A model generated the notes under the pieces. That model did no database searches. It was not told where the DNA came from and saw only the letters and a list, made by a program, of their open reading frames with translations. Source: Camellia lanceoleosa (taxonomy: Eukaryota > Streptophyta > Magnoliopsida > Ericales > Theaceae). From it: DNA of 64,000 bases. Location of the stretch: contig CM045770.1 of assembly GCA_025200525.1 (NCBI GenBank), positions 128,988,200 to 129,052,199 on the forward strand, in the 5' to 3' direction. Position 1 is the stretch's first letter; each line of letters starts with the position of its first letter. This document shows, one piece after another, positions 20,826-31,149 of the stretch. Both the position numbers and the translations under genes were made by a program.

Positions 20826-23693
20826 TCATGCTCTAGAGGCCCTCTTCATTCTCTTCCACGGAGAAGAAGACTCTGGGGCACTATCTCTATCAGCTCTGCT
20901 ATCTAAAGCAGTCTTTGAGCCGGAACCAGCACCGGCATCGTCTCCACTCTTTGCTCTAGAGCCCTCCTCAACGTCGTCGCCTTTGCTCTCAGAACCCGAG
21001 CCAGCATCATTATTTCCGTTCTTAGACGACCCAGAGTGCTGACTCGCTGCCTCCTCCGAGCCACTTGTCTCAACATCGTCATCCCTCAAGATGGGCTCGA
21101 GAGGGCTACTTCGGACTTGGGTACTCTTGTCTCTGCTTCTCCTCCCTACTGTTGGAGGAGGTACTGCTGCTGCTGGTGTTGTTGCTGCTGGAGCCATCGG
21201 TATGTGCAGGATCTGAAAAGGACAGTTGTCACATATCAGTTTCAGTGTGTGTATCAGATGCAAGCATAGTATGCGTGTTAGACGCAAGCGTGCAATACAT
21301 AATAAGTGTATGCAAAAGTCAGAAATAGTATGTAAGTACAGCGTGTGAATGCAGTATGCCAATGCATTGCATCATTGCAGTTTGGAATAGACTATAGTTG
21401 AAATGATAGTGCATCGGTGGAAATTTGATAGCATAAAATGCAAACTAAAGAAATTACTGGGATGTCGTGGAGACCAAGCAACGTCTCCCTCCTCGGTACC
21501 ATGCCCATCAAGGAGGCTATTAGCTCAAGAGCACTCCCTGTGTACTTAATGGATGCCTGCAAATGTATTTGGATGATCAGTGTTCACAGTGAATATATCT
21601 GAAGTGAAATGTGGGGTGCAAGTGGTAAAGAGTGGTCCATACCTTAGTTGGGCCTCTAACCCCGACAAGCTCGTGTCTAGCTGGTACAAGCTCAATCGGG
21701 ACCTGGCAAGGATCCCTGGTATACCGCCAGCATGTTAGTGCAGTGGGAAGCTCTAGCCAACTGGTCCTCTATCTCGCCCGGGAAGCACGGGCCCTGGTGG
21801 CCCTGGTCACTCTAGATGCCTCTCTCGCTTCCTCATCTCCACAAGCACCAGTCAAAGGTGGCATGAGATGTGTCTAGATGAAAGTCGCATAGTCACCCTC
21901 TACTCGGAAAATAATCAAGATCTGTGCCCACCATAAACTGAATAACCTCATCAATGGATAGGCTATTTGCTGATCGCTTGGACTCTGGCGGCGCCATCGG
22001 AATGATCGGGTCAAGCATGCCCACAGTTTGGCGCATGAACCGCTCGCTCAGAAACTAAGCCCGATTGACTAGGCCCTCAAGTAGAATGCGTAAGTGAGAA
22101 GTCGTCCAAGCCCTGACATACTGGTCCCAAATCCCGGTCAGTATCATGGCCCATGGCTGCCACATAATTTGGAAGTAGAGGTTGTACAGATTACTAGTTG
22201 CTGTCAGTTGCTAAATGTGAATCAGAACAACTGTAAAACAAAAATGACTGTGTTTTGGGTTACCACATGAGCAGCTACGGTGTTGATGTAATGTTGGAAG
22301 ATTGTGAAGGTCTCACAGGTCCTGCGTTGGAGCCGGCCGTTATATCTCCATGAATAAGGGATTGCCAATAAGAGCTCCTCTATGGGCTCTGGTGCCAGAG
22401 TCGAAAAATATTCATACACCCATAGCTATGGGGAAAATGCAGTGATATGTGTCAGCACAATGGATGAACAGATACAAAAATCGCAAAGTAGAAAGCACAA
22501 TGTATGAACAGATACAGAAAGTACAAAGCAGAAAGCACAAGCGTTGAATAGATATAAAGTAAAAAATGTAAAGCAGAAAATGTAAAGTACAAAGAGGGAA
22601 CTGAGATGCATAACTCCCAGGCTTGCCAATAGCCTCCGATCAAGTCTTCGTTTAGACGGGAAGTCGAGCTTATATATCTATATAGGGTGGCAAGACCGGC
22701 TTCGTCCCAATCATATAAGCGGACTCGAGAAAGGGTCACCAGAGTGCTCAGCAGATACAAGCTTATAGTATTCCACCTGTTCGAAAACAAGGTGGTACCG
22801 AAGATGAATATCAGAAAACCTCTAGCGTACTGCTCCATCTCCTTTACGGTCTCGGGCTTGCTCCCTCTGAACTGCTCTACAAACCACGTATATCTGACCA
22901 TGCCTGTTCGGTATATGGGTGGACATGCTCCCAATAGCTCAACCCAGGCCGCCTCCTACTCTCCTATGTCTGTATCAAATGAGATCGGGTCACCCCTTAC
23001 ATCTAAGCCAGTGATCATAGAGAAGTCATAGGGAGTCATCATCATTTCCCCTGTAGTGGAAAAGTGGAAGGAGTTGGTGGTGTCTCACCACCTCTCTACA
23101 AGTGGGCCGAAAAGAGGACAGCTCACGATAACTCGTTTTAGGCCAGAGCGGAATAAGCCGAAGCCGATTTCATCTACGATGTCGCGAACTCCTGCGGGGA
23201 GCTCGCCGTACCAGTCTCAGGCGGTAGTAGCTCCGTATCCTTTAAAGGCACGAGACTCACCCTGTGGTAAAGAATAGACGCATCAGATATGGTAGTGATG
23301 AAAGTACAATCAGAAAATGCAGTACAAGAAATGTAAGTAAAGACGGACCGGAATGCATGATAACAGAGCTCATACCTCAACTGCGACAGATGACCAATGA
23401 GAAGCCGGCTCCCTTAGTAGGAGATCCTCCAGTACACCGAGAATGAAGTCGCTGAAGCACCTAATGCCACCAGGTAACAAGATATGTGTCTAAGGATGGT
23501 ACCTCTCTGGATCAAATGGTTGTACTCTCACTGGTAGTGGCTCTGGCATGGGCTCAGGCTCGAACTCTGCCTCAAGGTCAGCCTCAATACCTCCAGCCGC
23601 CTCGGTAACAACTGGCTCATCCGCCTCAAGAGCAGGTGGAAATACGTAAGGAATCTCTGAAGGGGTCCCTTCGTGTGGTAAACCATTCGCCAT
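20826..23693 (-). pseudogene. Plant mobile domain (PMD) gene, antisense in element I, multi-exon
   Basis: Minus-strand exons are recognisable. Exon 1 (23693-23376) starts MANGLPHEGTPSEIPYVF, acidic and proline-rich. Exon 2 (23261-22614) contains DEIGFGLFRSGLKRVIVSCP, MTPYDFSMITGLDVRGDPI, EQYARGFLIFIFGTTLF and YDWDEAGLATLYRYIS. Exon 3 (22425-22264) contains YEYFSTLAPEP and PYSWRYNGR. Exon 4 (about 22212-21870) has MWQPWAMILTGIWDQYVRAW. A short exon (21558-21462) and a last exon ending at 20826 follow, the latter with a long Ser/Asp/Gly-rich tail and basic KRMKR. Junctions have GT/AG signals at most borders (the exon 2 donor is weak). This is the aminotransferase-like plant mobile domain fold (PF10536) found in MAIN/MAIL proteins and spread by TEs. 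Stops in exons 1, 2 and 4 and one frameshift make it a pseudogene. Confidence 0.75.
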
Positions 23694-23977
23694 CTGAAGA
23701 ATGGGTGAAAATAATGAAAAATGAAGAAAAGAGGGTAAACTTGGAAAAAGTCAACCCTAGGAGAGAGAAAATGAAGGAAAAAGTCAAAGCCAGGAAAAGT
23801 GCACAGAACTCGAGAGACTCTAGGGGAACAAGCCTAGAAGGGTGGAAATGAGGAAAAAAGTGTCGAAATCAACTTTCAATCGGTTCAAAGTGAAGAGGGC
23901 TAAGGGGGTTTAGTGAATAAAGTTTACGTAGGACATTGGAAAACATGTAAAAAGCCTGAATCTAGAGAGAAAGAGCA

Positions 23978-24195
23978 GCTAGAGAGAGAGAGAGAGAGAT
24001 AGGAGATTTTCGGACATGGGGTTGTGAGGAAATGAGCCCTAGTGGCTTATATTTAAAGACTTGAGGGTGAAATCCCCAAATTGCCCCGAATTGCCATCGG
24101 TGGCCGACAGGGGGCCAGCAAGGCACATTGGTGGTCAGCAAGGCTGTGCAGTGGCCGGCAGCCTCCACCTGTGGCTGGCGAATGGCCGGTGGCCT
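23978..24195 (-). promoter_or_regulatory. Promoter of the antisense PMD gene, with LTR-like layout
   Basis: Reading leftwards on the minus strand there is a GGCC/CCGGC cluster (24195-24090), then TTTAAATATAAG (about 24058-24047) as TATA box, then a CT dinucleotide tract (about 24000-23978), then about 290 bp to the ATG at 23693. GGCC cluster, TATA, CT tract is the same order as in the U3 of the TAT-family LTRs, although the intervening sequence is different. Confidence 0.6.
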
Positions 24196-24423
24196 CCCTT
24201 TAAGTCCTGATGCTATTTTATGTCTTTGTTTCCCCAAAGTTACAAGGAAAGTTCGCTGTTGGCTCTAGATTGTCTCTATGGAAGCTTAAAACTGTGTTTT
24301 CGGTGCACGATGTTCGTTGCTTGTCAACATGAACGAGGTGTATCCTTTTTAAACATATTGTCATATTGTAAATTTTCTGAGAGGTAAATTAGAAGTTGCT
24401 ACTGAATTTGTTTTTGTCGAATT

Positions 24424-24650
24424 ACGCTTTTATTCCTTGCATAGAATATGCATTTTGTTTTGTTGCTTAAAATATGTATTTCATGTTGTTGCTTAGAATA
24501 TGCATTTCACTTCACGTATGTATTGCACGTGCGTCTTGCATCAGTTATGAGTCACGCATAGAATATGCATGTTGTTTCACGCATAAGAATATGCCTTCAA
24601 TTAGCATTGTCTTTCGGTTGTTGGTCTCGCATAGAACATGCATCTTTACT
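24424..24650. repeat. Degenerate repeat of CGCATAGAATATGCAT-type units
   Basis: About six units contain AGAATATGCAT or close variants, many preceded by CACGCAT or TTGCTT. This is the first of three minisatellite blocks before the polypurine tract. Confidence 0.6.
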
Positions 24651-24724
24651 GTATTGTACTTGTTAAGTTCTTTACTTTTTTCCTTTGCCAGCATAGGCAA
24701 ACGATATTATATGTACAGTTCATT

Positions 24725-24880
24725 TATTTTGTGCGTCTATCGCATTTGTTCACTTTGTGCATCTATCGCATTTGTTCACTTTGTGCATCTATTGCACTTG
24801 TTCATTTTATGCATCTATCACACTTGTTTATTTTGTGCATCTATCGCACTTGTTCACTTTCGTGCATCTATCACACACAA
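24725..24880. repeat. About 27-bp minisatellite, GCATCTATCGCATTTGTTCA type
   Basis: About six units of GCATCTATCGCACTTGTTCA plus CTTTGT, with single-base changes between units. It is the second block before the polypurine tract of element I. Confidence 0.85.
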
Positions 24881-24889
24881 CTCTCATGT

Positions 24890-25315
24890 ACCTCGGGACG
24901 GGTGAAACACGGCCCCAAGTGGTTTTTGTTTCTCAGGACGCATGAAATGCAGCCCTGGGCGGGTTTTACCTCGGGACGTGCGAAGCACGTGCCCGAGCAA
25001 TTGTTTATCTCAGAACGCATGACACGCAACCCTGGGGGGTTTCATTTCGGGACGCATGAAATGTGAACCCAAGCGGCTTTTTTTATCTTCTCACAATTTT
25101 AGCATGATTAGAGTTTCTCAGGATGCGTGACATGCGACCCTGGGCGGGTTTCATCTTCGGACGGGTGAAACGTGACCCCAAATAGTTTTCTTTTTATCTC
25201 AGGATGCGAGAAACGCGACCCCGAGCGATTTCTCTTATTTTGTGGGATGTGTGAAACATGACCCCAAGTGGTTTTCTCAGTTTGTTAGGGTGTGTAAAAC
25301 GCAACCTTGGATGGT
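24890..25315. repeat. About 40-bp minisatellite, each unit with a small dyad
   Basis: About ten units begin CTCGGGACGCRTGAAAYGCG or similar and end ACCCCGAGCGGTTTT-like, spaced about 35-50 bp with one longer gap near 25080-25115. Most units contain an inverted repeat around GAA, such as CGTGC-GAA-GCACG and GCAT-GAA-ATGC. Short tandem repeats between pol and the 3' LTR are known as a hypervariable feature of Ogre/TAT elements. Confidence 0.8.
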
Positions 25316-25499
25316 ATTTTCTTTCCTCATCTCTTGTTTTGGCATGGTTAGAGTGCGGTTTTATCTTCTTGTATGGAAACCTGTGTTGGTTTTAAGCTTG
25401 ATGCTGCTCATTCATATGTTGTTATTTTGCTTATTGTATTCATTCTTGCTTATCGTATTTGTTCTTGCTTAATGCATCATCTTGCATTTTGCCCCATAA

Positions 25500-25535
25500 C
25501 TACGCTGGGTCAATTCCTTATAAAGGGATACGTAG
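25500..25535 (+). other. Stem-loop near the 3' end of element I
   Basis: An outer stem CTACG (25500-25504) with CGTAG (25531-25535) encloses an inner stem TTCCTT (25514-25519) with AAGGGA (25523-25528). GGATACGTAGGYAGCC is a phrase I recognise from many TAT-type elements near their 3' end. A related copy at 15903-15939 keeps the outer stem with G-T wobble. Confidence 0.55.
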
Positions 25536-25662
25536 GTAGCCCACGGGCACAATCATTTTGTTTCTGACTTGATTGTTTGTCCAAGCCTTACAGCCTTGTC
25601 AAAATGGATCGTCTTCGGGCTTTGGCATTCACTCACGTCATTTCATGACTTCGAGTTCTGTC

Positions 25663-25675
25663 AAAGAGGGGCAAC
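25663..25675 (+). promoter_or_regulatory. Polypurine tract of element I
   Basis: AAAGAGGGGCAAC lies directly before TGTAGACACCC, the 3' LTR start. It primes plus-strand cDNA synthesis in this element class. Confidence 0.8.
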
Positions 25676-26010
25676 TGTAGACACCCTATTTTTGACGGCC
25701 CTTACAACTTCGACTTCTTTACACGCACACCCGATGATGAGATTATATACTCACCAAGTGCTCGAAGTCCTTAGTGGAATGCCACAACTTTGAGCCTTTC
25801 AAACCCTGTACCTTTCTTGTCCCAGTTTTGGACCAAGCCTAGCTTTTCCAGCCTACAGCCTCTAGTAGCTTGTCGGCCATTGGTGTGGCTTGTCGGCTAC
25901 CAGTGTATTTGGCAGATATTTTATGCCAGCTGTGCCAGCTATTTGCATAGATGCATGCATCTTCACCAACGTGTAGGGCTGGATGTTTTTCAGGGAATTG
26001 CTTGGTTCTC

Positions 26011-26100
26011 TATAAATAGAAGACCTCTCATATTGTTTTGAAGGTTAGAAAATTTTGAGCTTAAAAATTTTCCTCTCTCTACAATTCTCTCTCTCTACCA
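26011..26100 (+). promoter_or_regulatory. LTR c core promoter
   Basis: TATAAATA at 26011-26018, about 335 bp after the LTR start, is followed by CCTCTCTCTACAATTCTCTC (from about 26070). The same order occurs in LTRs a, d, g and h. Confidence 0.6.
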
Positions 26101-27878
26101 AATATCTACACTTTAGCCTACAATTCCTCATGCCCTGCCTATAGACCCTTAACCAAAACTCTTAACCTTGAGTGAGGTACTTTTTGAGCTTGGTTTGAGC
26201 TCTAGAGGGTGTTGTTTGCTTGTTTTGTTGCTTGGAATTGCTTCTTCTCTTCAAGAGGTATAAGGCTCTACCTATTTGCTTTCTTTCTCTACTTTCTTTC
26301 TTACTATTTTTCCATTGTTTTGGGCTATCAAAACTCTGTGTTTTTTGGGCTGAGGGGTTGTTAGCCCTTCTTTGTACCTTGTTTTGGAGACCTTTGCCCC
26401 TGTGTTTCCCACCTTTTTGCTATCTTTTTTTCAAGATTTTAACCACTGATTTTTAGAGCTTTTTCATTGGCCAAAATCATGTTTTGAAGTTCAAATTTGG
26501 AGGGGTTAGTCTCTTCTCCTTGTGTCTTGCTTACTAGCCCAGTTGGTGCCATGTTTTAGCATTTTAATCTAACATTTTTTAGCTCAATTCCAGCATGTTT
26601 TCAGACTTGTTTTAACCTATTTTAGCACTGTTTTGGGCTGTTGTTTTCATTTGAGCTTTGCTTTGCATGCTTCTAGTGTAATAGTCCTCATAAGCTTGAT
26701 GTTTTAGGTCTTAGACATCACTTATTTGAGTTGATAGCACTTACTTTGGGCTTTTTATACTTCATTTTAGCACTAAAAATCTCTGCAACCTTCCTCCATT
26801 CTTGGCTTTTTATTTTGCTTTGAAAGTGGTTTCAAGTCACTAGCTTGCCCAAGTATGAAATTGAGGTTTCATACTTAATGGTTTAATCCCTTAAGGGGTT
26901 CATTACCAATGGTATGATACTTCTTTTATGTCCAAAGCAACTTGTGTTTTGAACCCTCTTTCCATTAGAGGACTTTAATTCACCATTGGACTTAATTGGA
27001 TTAAAGAATGGTTGGTAAATTAAAATGAGTAACTAAAACTTGGGACAAAAAGTGAGAAAGAAGATAATTTGGCTGTGTTTTATTGGATATTAATTGAACA
27101 TATGGAAACTTAAACCATTTCATACTTGTTAGTGATGAAATGATTCAAGTCTCCAAGGTCAACTTCTTTCCTTGATCATTCATGAAATGGAGGAGGTTTG
27201 TGTCTTGTTTTGCATTTATTGAAATTGCATGTCTTGAGTCACAAGCCACCATGTAATGAAATTGCTTGAGTTGGTGGTTTGTGGCTTAAGTACACCACTC
27301 CTTGGATTTGTCCATGAAAATGAGGGGTGAGTTGTGCAAAAAACCTTGGAAATACCCTGTTTATGCTCTCTTTGTCCTCTATTGCAGCAAGATAAACCTG
27401 TGCATCAGTGGCCGGCAGGCCGCTTTCCATGGCTAGCAGGTGGCCAGCAAACCACCATCCATGGCCAGCTGATGGTCGGCAACCTCCATCATTGGTCGGT
27501 TGGCCACTGGTGCAAAATTCAGTAGTGAGTTTGTAAGGCAGAGAAGAGTGAGCAGCAGTGTTGGTGTTCAACTGTGCGAACAGAGGCTTTGGAAGCAAAA
27601 CAGGGGCGTTTTCGGGTAGAAACCGAGCATGCGCATGAACATTCCTCATTTCCCGACGCAGAGTAGCTAGTTGTATAGTTTAATTACTTATTTTAATTGC
27701 ACTTGTGTTGTAATTATTTAATTAGTTAAGTAGTTAACTGGTTATGATGTAATTATTTTAATTAACTAGATTAGTTAATTAATTAGTTCATTTGCTGTTG
27801 TAAGAAATTAGTTAAGTAATTTTGCTAATTTCATTTGTTTTGTAATAATTAGTTAATTAGCCTAGTTTATTCATTCGG

Positions 27879-27896
27879 ACTTTCCTTCGTGAGAGT
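27879..27896 (+). other. Conserved LTR hairpin (copy in LTR c)
   Basis: ACTTTCCTTCGTGAGAGT; the six-pair stem includes one T-G wobble. It is followed by GCAATGTAATAATGTGT. Confidence 0.5.
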
Positions 27897-28942
27897 GCAA
27901 TGTAATAATGTGTATGTCTTCCAACCCCACGTCTTTCTCCTTTTTATTTACTATCTTATGATGGTTAGTTTAGGAACATCATGTTTTAATTAGCATTCTT
28001 CATGTTTGCATCCATTCATATTACATGCACCGAGGCTCGGTTCATCATTGTAACTGCATTGTCATTTGAATACTTCTTTCAATACGTGTTTAGACCGCAT
28101 GCTATTTAATTGATTCATATGCCATGTCTAGGAGCCAAGCCTATTTAAATTGCATATCGCATTTGTTGCATTATTCATATTGTATAAGTCAGAAATCATG
28201 CATTTTTTAAACTCTTTTGTTTATTTTGGCTTGGAGTACTAGGTGAGCCTTTTACTTGCTTTAGTATCTTGCATGACTGTTGTTGTTGCCATATTTAGCA
28301 TGCTTGCCATGAGGCTAAGTGCTTAACTGCTATAAACTGCTTGAATGCCTGTGGATGAAGGCTTATTGCTTGAATTGGAATAATATGAGTAATGTTCATA
28401 TGCGATCACTTTTTCAAATGATACATATTTGAAACAATTTCCAAAACAAACATGACTCGGAATGTTCCAATTCTTGCAAGTTAGTCTATACTTGTATGTG
28501 CGTGCATCACATAGTAATGCTAGCCTAATAAACCAGAATAAGAGCATATAATGTTGATAAAACTCATATCATGATTTGTAGAGGCCGATCTTTGATCGGG
28601 CGAGCGGGGGTGCTCAATTCATGACCTTCATTTCTCGTACCTAAGTTCTCAAGCCGAGACAATCTTGGTGATGACAGACACGTGGCCTTTGGCATGAGTC
28701 ATGGGTTTCATAAATTTCTCCAAAAATAAAATATTTAGGTGGCGACTCTGTATCTAGCAAAGCAGTCCAATTTTGGCATTTTTGATTCAAAATCAATTTT
28801 CCAGAAGATTTGCCGGATTTGGATTCTTTGGTGTTTATCAATTTCATATTGCACTTGTGAGATTAGATTCAGAACTACAGAAGTCCGAATTGTAGGGCTT
28901 ACTTCAAACCTCCGAAAGGGGGTGCGAAAAAGCCGAGCTACA

Positions 28943-29093
28943 TCAATATACCCCGACTAAAAAAAAAATTAGTAGCTAACTCTTGTACTTTTGCTGACTA
29001 ATATAATTTTTCGTCGCCAATTCCACAATTTTTGGCAACTAATTGTTTTTTAGTCACCAAATTTGGTCACTAAAAGTGTAATTTCATGTAGTG
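28943..29093. mobile_element. CACTA terminal fragment cut by element I
   Basis: The minus strand starts CACTACATGAAATTAC (29093) and continues with TTAGTGACCAAA and GGCGACGAAAAA motifs, the subterminal repeat style of dicot CACTA elements. The left side stops at the element I 3' LTR. It is a different copy from the large CACTA at 30160, with different terminal wording. Confidence 0.6.
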
Positions 29094-29219
29094 TTTGTGT
29101 GAATGTAAAGATCTATTGGCACTGTACTTGACTAAATTTGGTTTTATATAAATCTAGAGATGTACTTATTAGCACCATAATAGACTAAATTTTTGTTTGC
29201 ATATGGTTTGATGATCTTA

Positions 29220-29451
29220 GGTGTTGTTTAGCAATTGGGTTTGGTTGGTTTTTTTGTTAAATTAGTCGCAATAAGCAAAATAGGAAAAAAAAAAAGTTAA
29301 TAAGATAAAATGTCACATTCAAATCATAATCATTTTATTTTTGCTCTCACAAAGATAAAAAAAGTTTAAAAAGTGAATCCAAACAAACTTTTTAACCTAA
29401 ACTAAAATAGCTAAAAAGTCAAAAAATCAACCCAACTTTCTGAACGAAGCC
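29220..29451. mobile_element. Tourist/PIF-Harbinger-like MITE
   Basis: A 232-bp element with imperfect terminal inverted repeats (GGTGTTGTTTAG at the left; GGCTTCGTTCAG on the other strand at the right), flanked by TTA on both sides (29217-29219 and 29452-29454). TTA target duplications are typical of PIF/Harbinger. The interior is AT-rich and non-coding. The rest of 29094-29635 shows nothing recognisable. Confidence 0.55.
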
Positions 29452-29635
29452 TTAGTATCATTATTGTTTGTCATTGTTAATTGTTACAATTAAATAGTAA
29501 GTAATACACTTTTACTTCAACACTTCAGTGGTTGGGAACATCTAAATTAGTCACACTTTCTTATGAACTTTTTTTTTCTTTAATGATCTTTTCTTTTTTT
29601 AAATAATGTTGAAATTTTTTAACTTTTTAATTAGT

Positions 29636-30159
29636 TGTAACGCCCCTGAATAATTACAATAAAATCATCTACAATATTAACAAATAATTATATCATTTTT
29701 AATACAGTGCCCCTTCCATTCCATATGGTCTTGTAGTACAAAAGATAACACATGCGGTTATACATTTATAAGCCCTAACCCTAAATCTATACCATGTGTT
29801 GTATGTTAAAGATATGAAATACAAGTTAAACAATTAAGAAATGCCCTAAGGACTTACAACTTTGCAAGACAATGCTTGGTTACAACAAAATGGATTTTAA
29901 ATCCAATATAGTTAAAGCCTTAGACTTGTACAAAACAAACACAACAAATTAAACAAAATGAAGCTCTTGCTTCCAAGTCCTCCCAAGCTATTGCCTCAGC
30001 GGAGGCATATCATCAGTAGCTGAAAATGGTTTTCTCGCATAGGCTGAGCCAAAGCTCAGTAGAAATAATCCAACACAGTTCATGAATCTTAACAAAGATA
30101 TAAGGTGAATGCATATGCAATGCTCGTGCCAAAACATTTTCATTTCTCTTTCCAAAAAC
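29636..30159 (-). mobile_element. Distal part of the gypsy II 3' LTR
   Basis: On the minus strand it ends GGGGCGTTACA and is collinear with 56957-57455, the 5' LTR of the same element type that is followed by a PBS. My count is about 55 differences over 500 bp, mostly transitions. No PBS follows on the outer side, so this is the outer end of a 3' LTR. It stops exactly where the CACTA terminus begins at 30160. Its inner part is found at 49157-50700. Confidence 0.7.
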
Positions 30160-31080
30160 CACTATAACAAAAAAGGTCTCTGGTGACAAACTAATTTTTG
30201 TCTCTAAACATCAAATTTTCGTCACCAAAGTGATCTACAACGAAATAATTTTGTCACAACGTTTGTCACCTATACGTTCTCGCTAAAAGTAGCTATTGAT
30301 GTAAAATCGTTTCATTGCCTATTTTTTAGCGATGAAATTTTTCATCTCTAAAAGTTATATTTTTCGTCCTCTATAACATCAATTTTGTCACTAGAATTAG
30401 TTAATATTTTGTTTTAATTGTTTTGGCCACGAAATATTTTGTCACCAAATATGAAGATAGAGATTTTAGTGACAAAAATATTCGTCACAAAAATAAGCAC
30501 AAAACAAAATTCTTCAATGGCAAAAAACATTTTGTCGCCAAATATTTCAATTTAGCGATGACATATTCAACAAATGTGACAAAATTATTTGTTTAGAACT
30601 ATATCATTAGTGACAAAATTGTTCGTTATGTTTTTTGAAAACTAATAGCGATGGTTTTTTTTTTTATTTCGTCACTAATAATAATTAAATTTTTTAAAAA
30701 TGAGGGTAATATTTTCAATTTTTCTTTTCACTAAATATTCACTACGCATTTTAATAACATGTTTAAAAAAATATCTATTACAGATCAATACAACAATCTG
30801 TTCATTTTCATAAACACCGCTATCGAAATGTCTCATAATATCCACAAAAATACAAGATCAATTACGGATTACCAAACACATCTCCTAATATCCTCAAAAA
30901 TATTATATCAAGTGCGGATTACCAAACATGTCCCCTAATACCCACAAAAATATAAAATTTACAATGCAACCAAAATACATGTAAGGTAATATAAACAAAA
31001 ACACAAAATGAGCAAGCTTTTGCTCCCCAAATTACCAAACACGCCTATATCTAATCTCCAATCTGCAACAAAACAAAAAA
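30160..31080 (-). other. CACTA 3' terminus and subterminal repeats
   Basis: The terminus CACTATAACAAAAAAGGTCT resembles CACTACCACAAAAAGAGTCT at 50701. About 500 bp follow with repeated TTTTGTCACC, GTGACAAAAT and GCGATGAAAT motifs, the kind of sites bound by the TNPA-type protein in this superfamily. 30700-31080 is AT-rich with no feature I can name. Confidence 0.6.
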
Positions 31081-31149
31081 AAAAAAAGAAAAAGAAAAAA
31101 GAAAGAAAAAGGAAGACAATTATTATCTTATCAATCAAATATACAATTT

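Larger units (their letters stand above)
4548..28942 (+). mobile_element. Element I: giant TAT/Ogre-like LTR retrotransposon with antisense genes
   Basis: The order is truncated 5' LTR (4548-7463), PBS, leader, gag, protease, RT, RNase H, second RNase H, integrase, a 9.9-kb non-pol region, polypurine tract (25663-25675) and 3' LTR (25676-28942). Two RNase H domains and a TGGCGACT-type PBS are marks of the TAT branch of Ty3/gypsy. Length is 24.4 kb even with about 500 bp of the 5' LTR lost and a 2.2-kb solo LTR added, which fits Ogre-like giants. Additional genes in either orientation between pol and the 3' LTR are known in TAT elements; here two lie antisense. Stops and frameshifts in gag, protease and RT show it is not autonomous now. 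The 5' side has no TSD because of truncation; the 3' flank would be TCAAT. Confidence 0.8.
25676..28942 (+). mobile_element. 3' LTR of element I (LTR c), complete
   Basis: A 3,267-bp LTR from TGTAGACACCC to AAAGCCGAGCTACA with inverted TGTAG/CTACA ends. It carries a GGCC cluster (25860-25915), TATA box (26011-26018), CT-rich leader (26070-26100), a long AT-rich body, a second GGCC cluster (27400-27510), a TTAATTAG tract (27660-27865), a hairpin (27879-27896) and a U5-like end that contains the AAATATTTAGGTGGCGACTC block shared by all copies. The following bases TCAAT (28943-28947) would be the 3' target duplication, but the matching 5' copy was lost with the truncated 5' LTR. Confidence 0.9.

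Noticed and set aside
24474..25066. Overlapping open frames of 142-143 codons
   Set aside because: They are translations of the minisatellites (repeated HLSHLF and CIYRICS-like words), not proteins.
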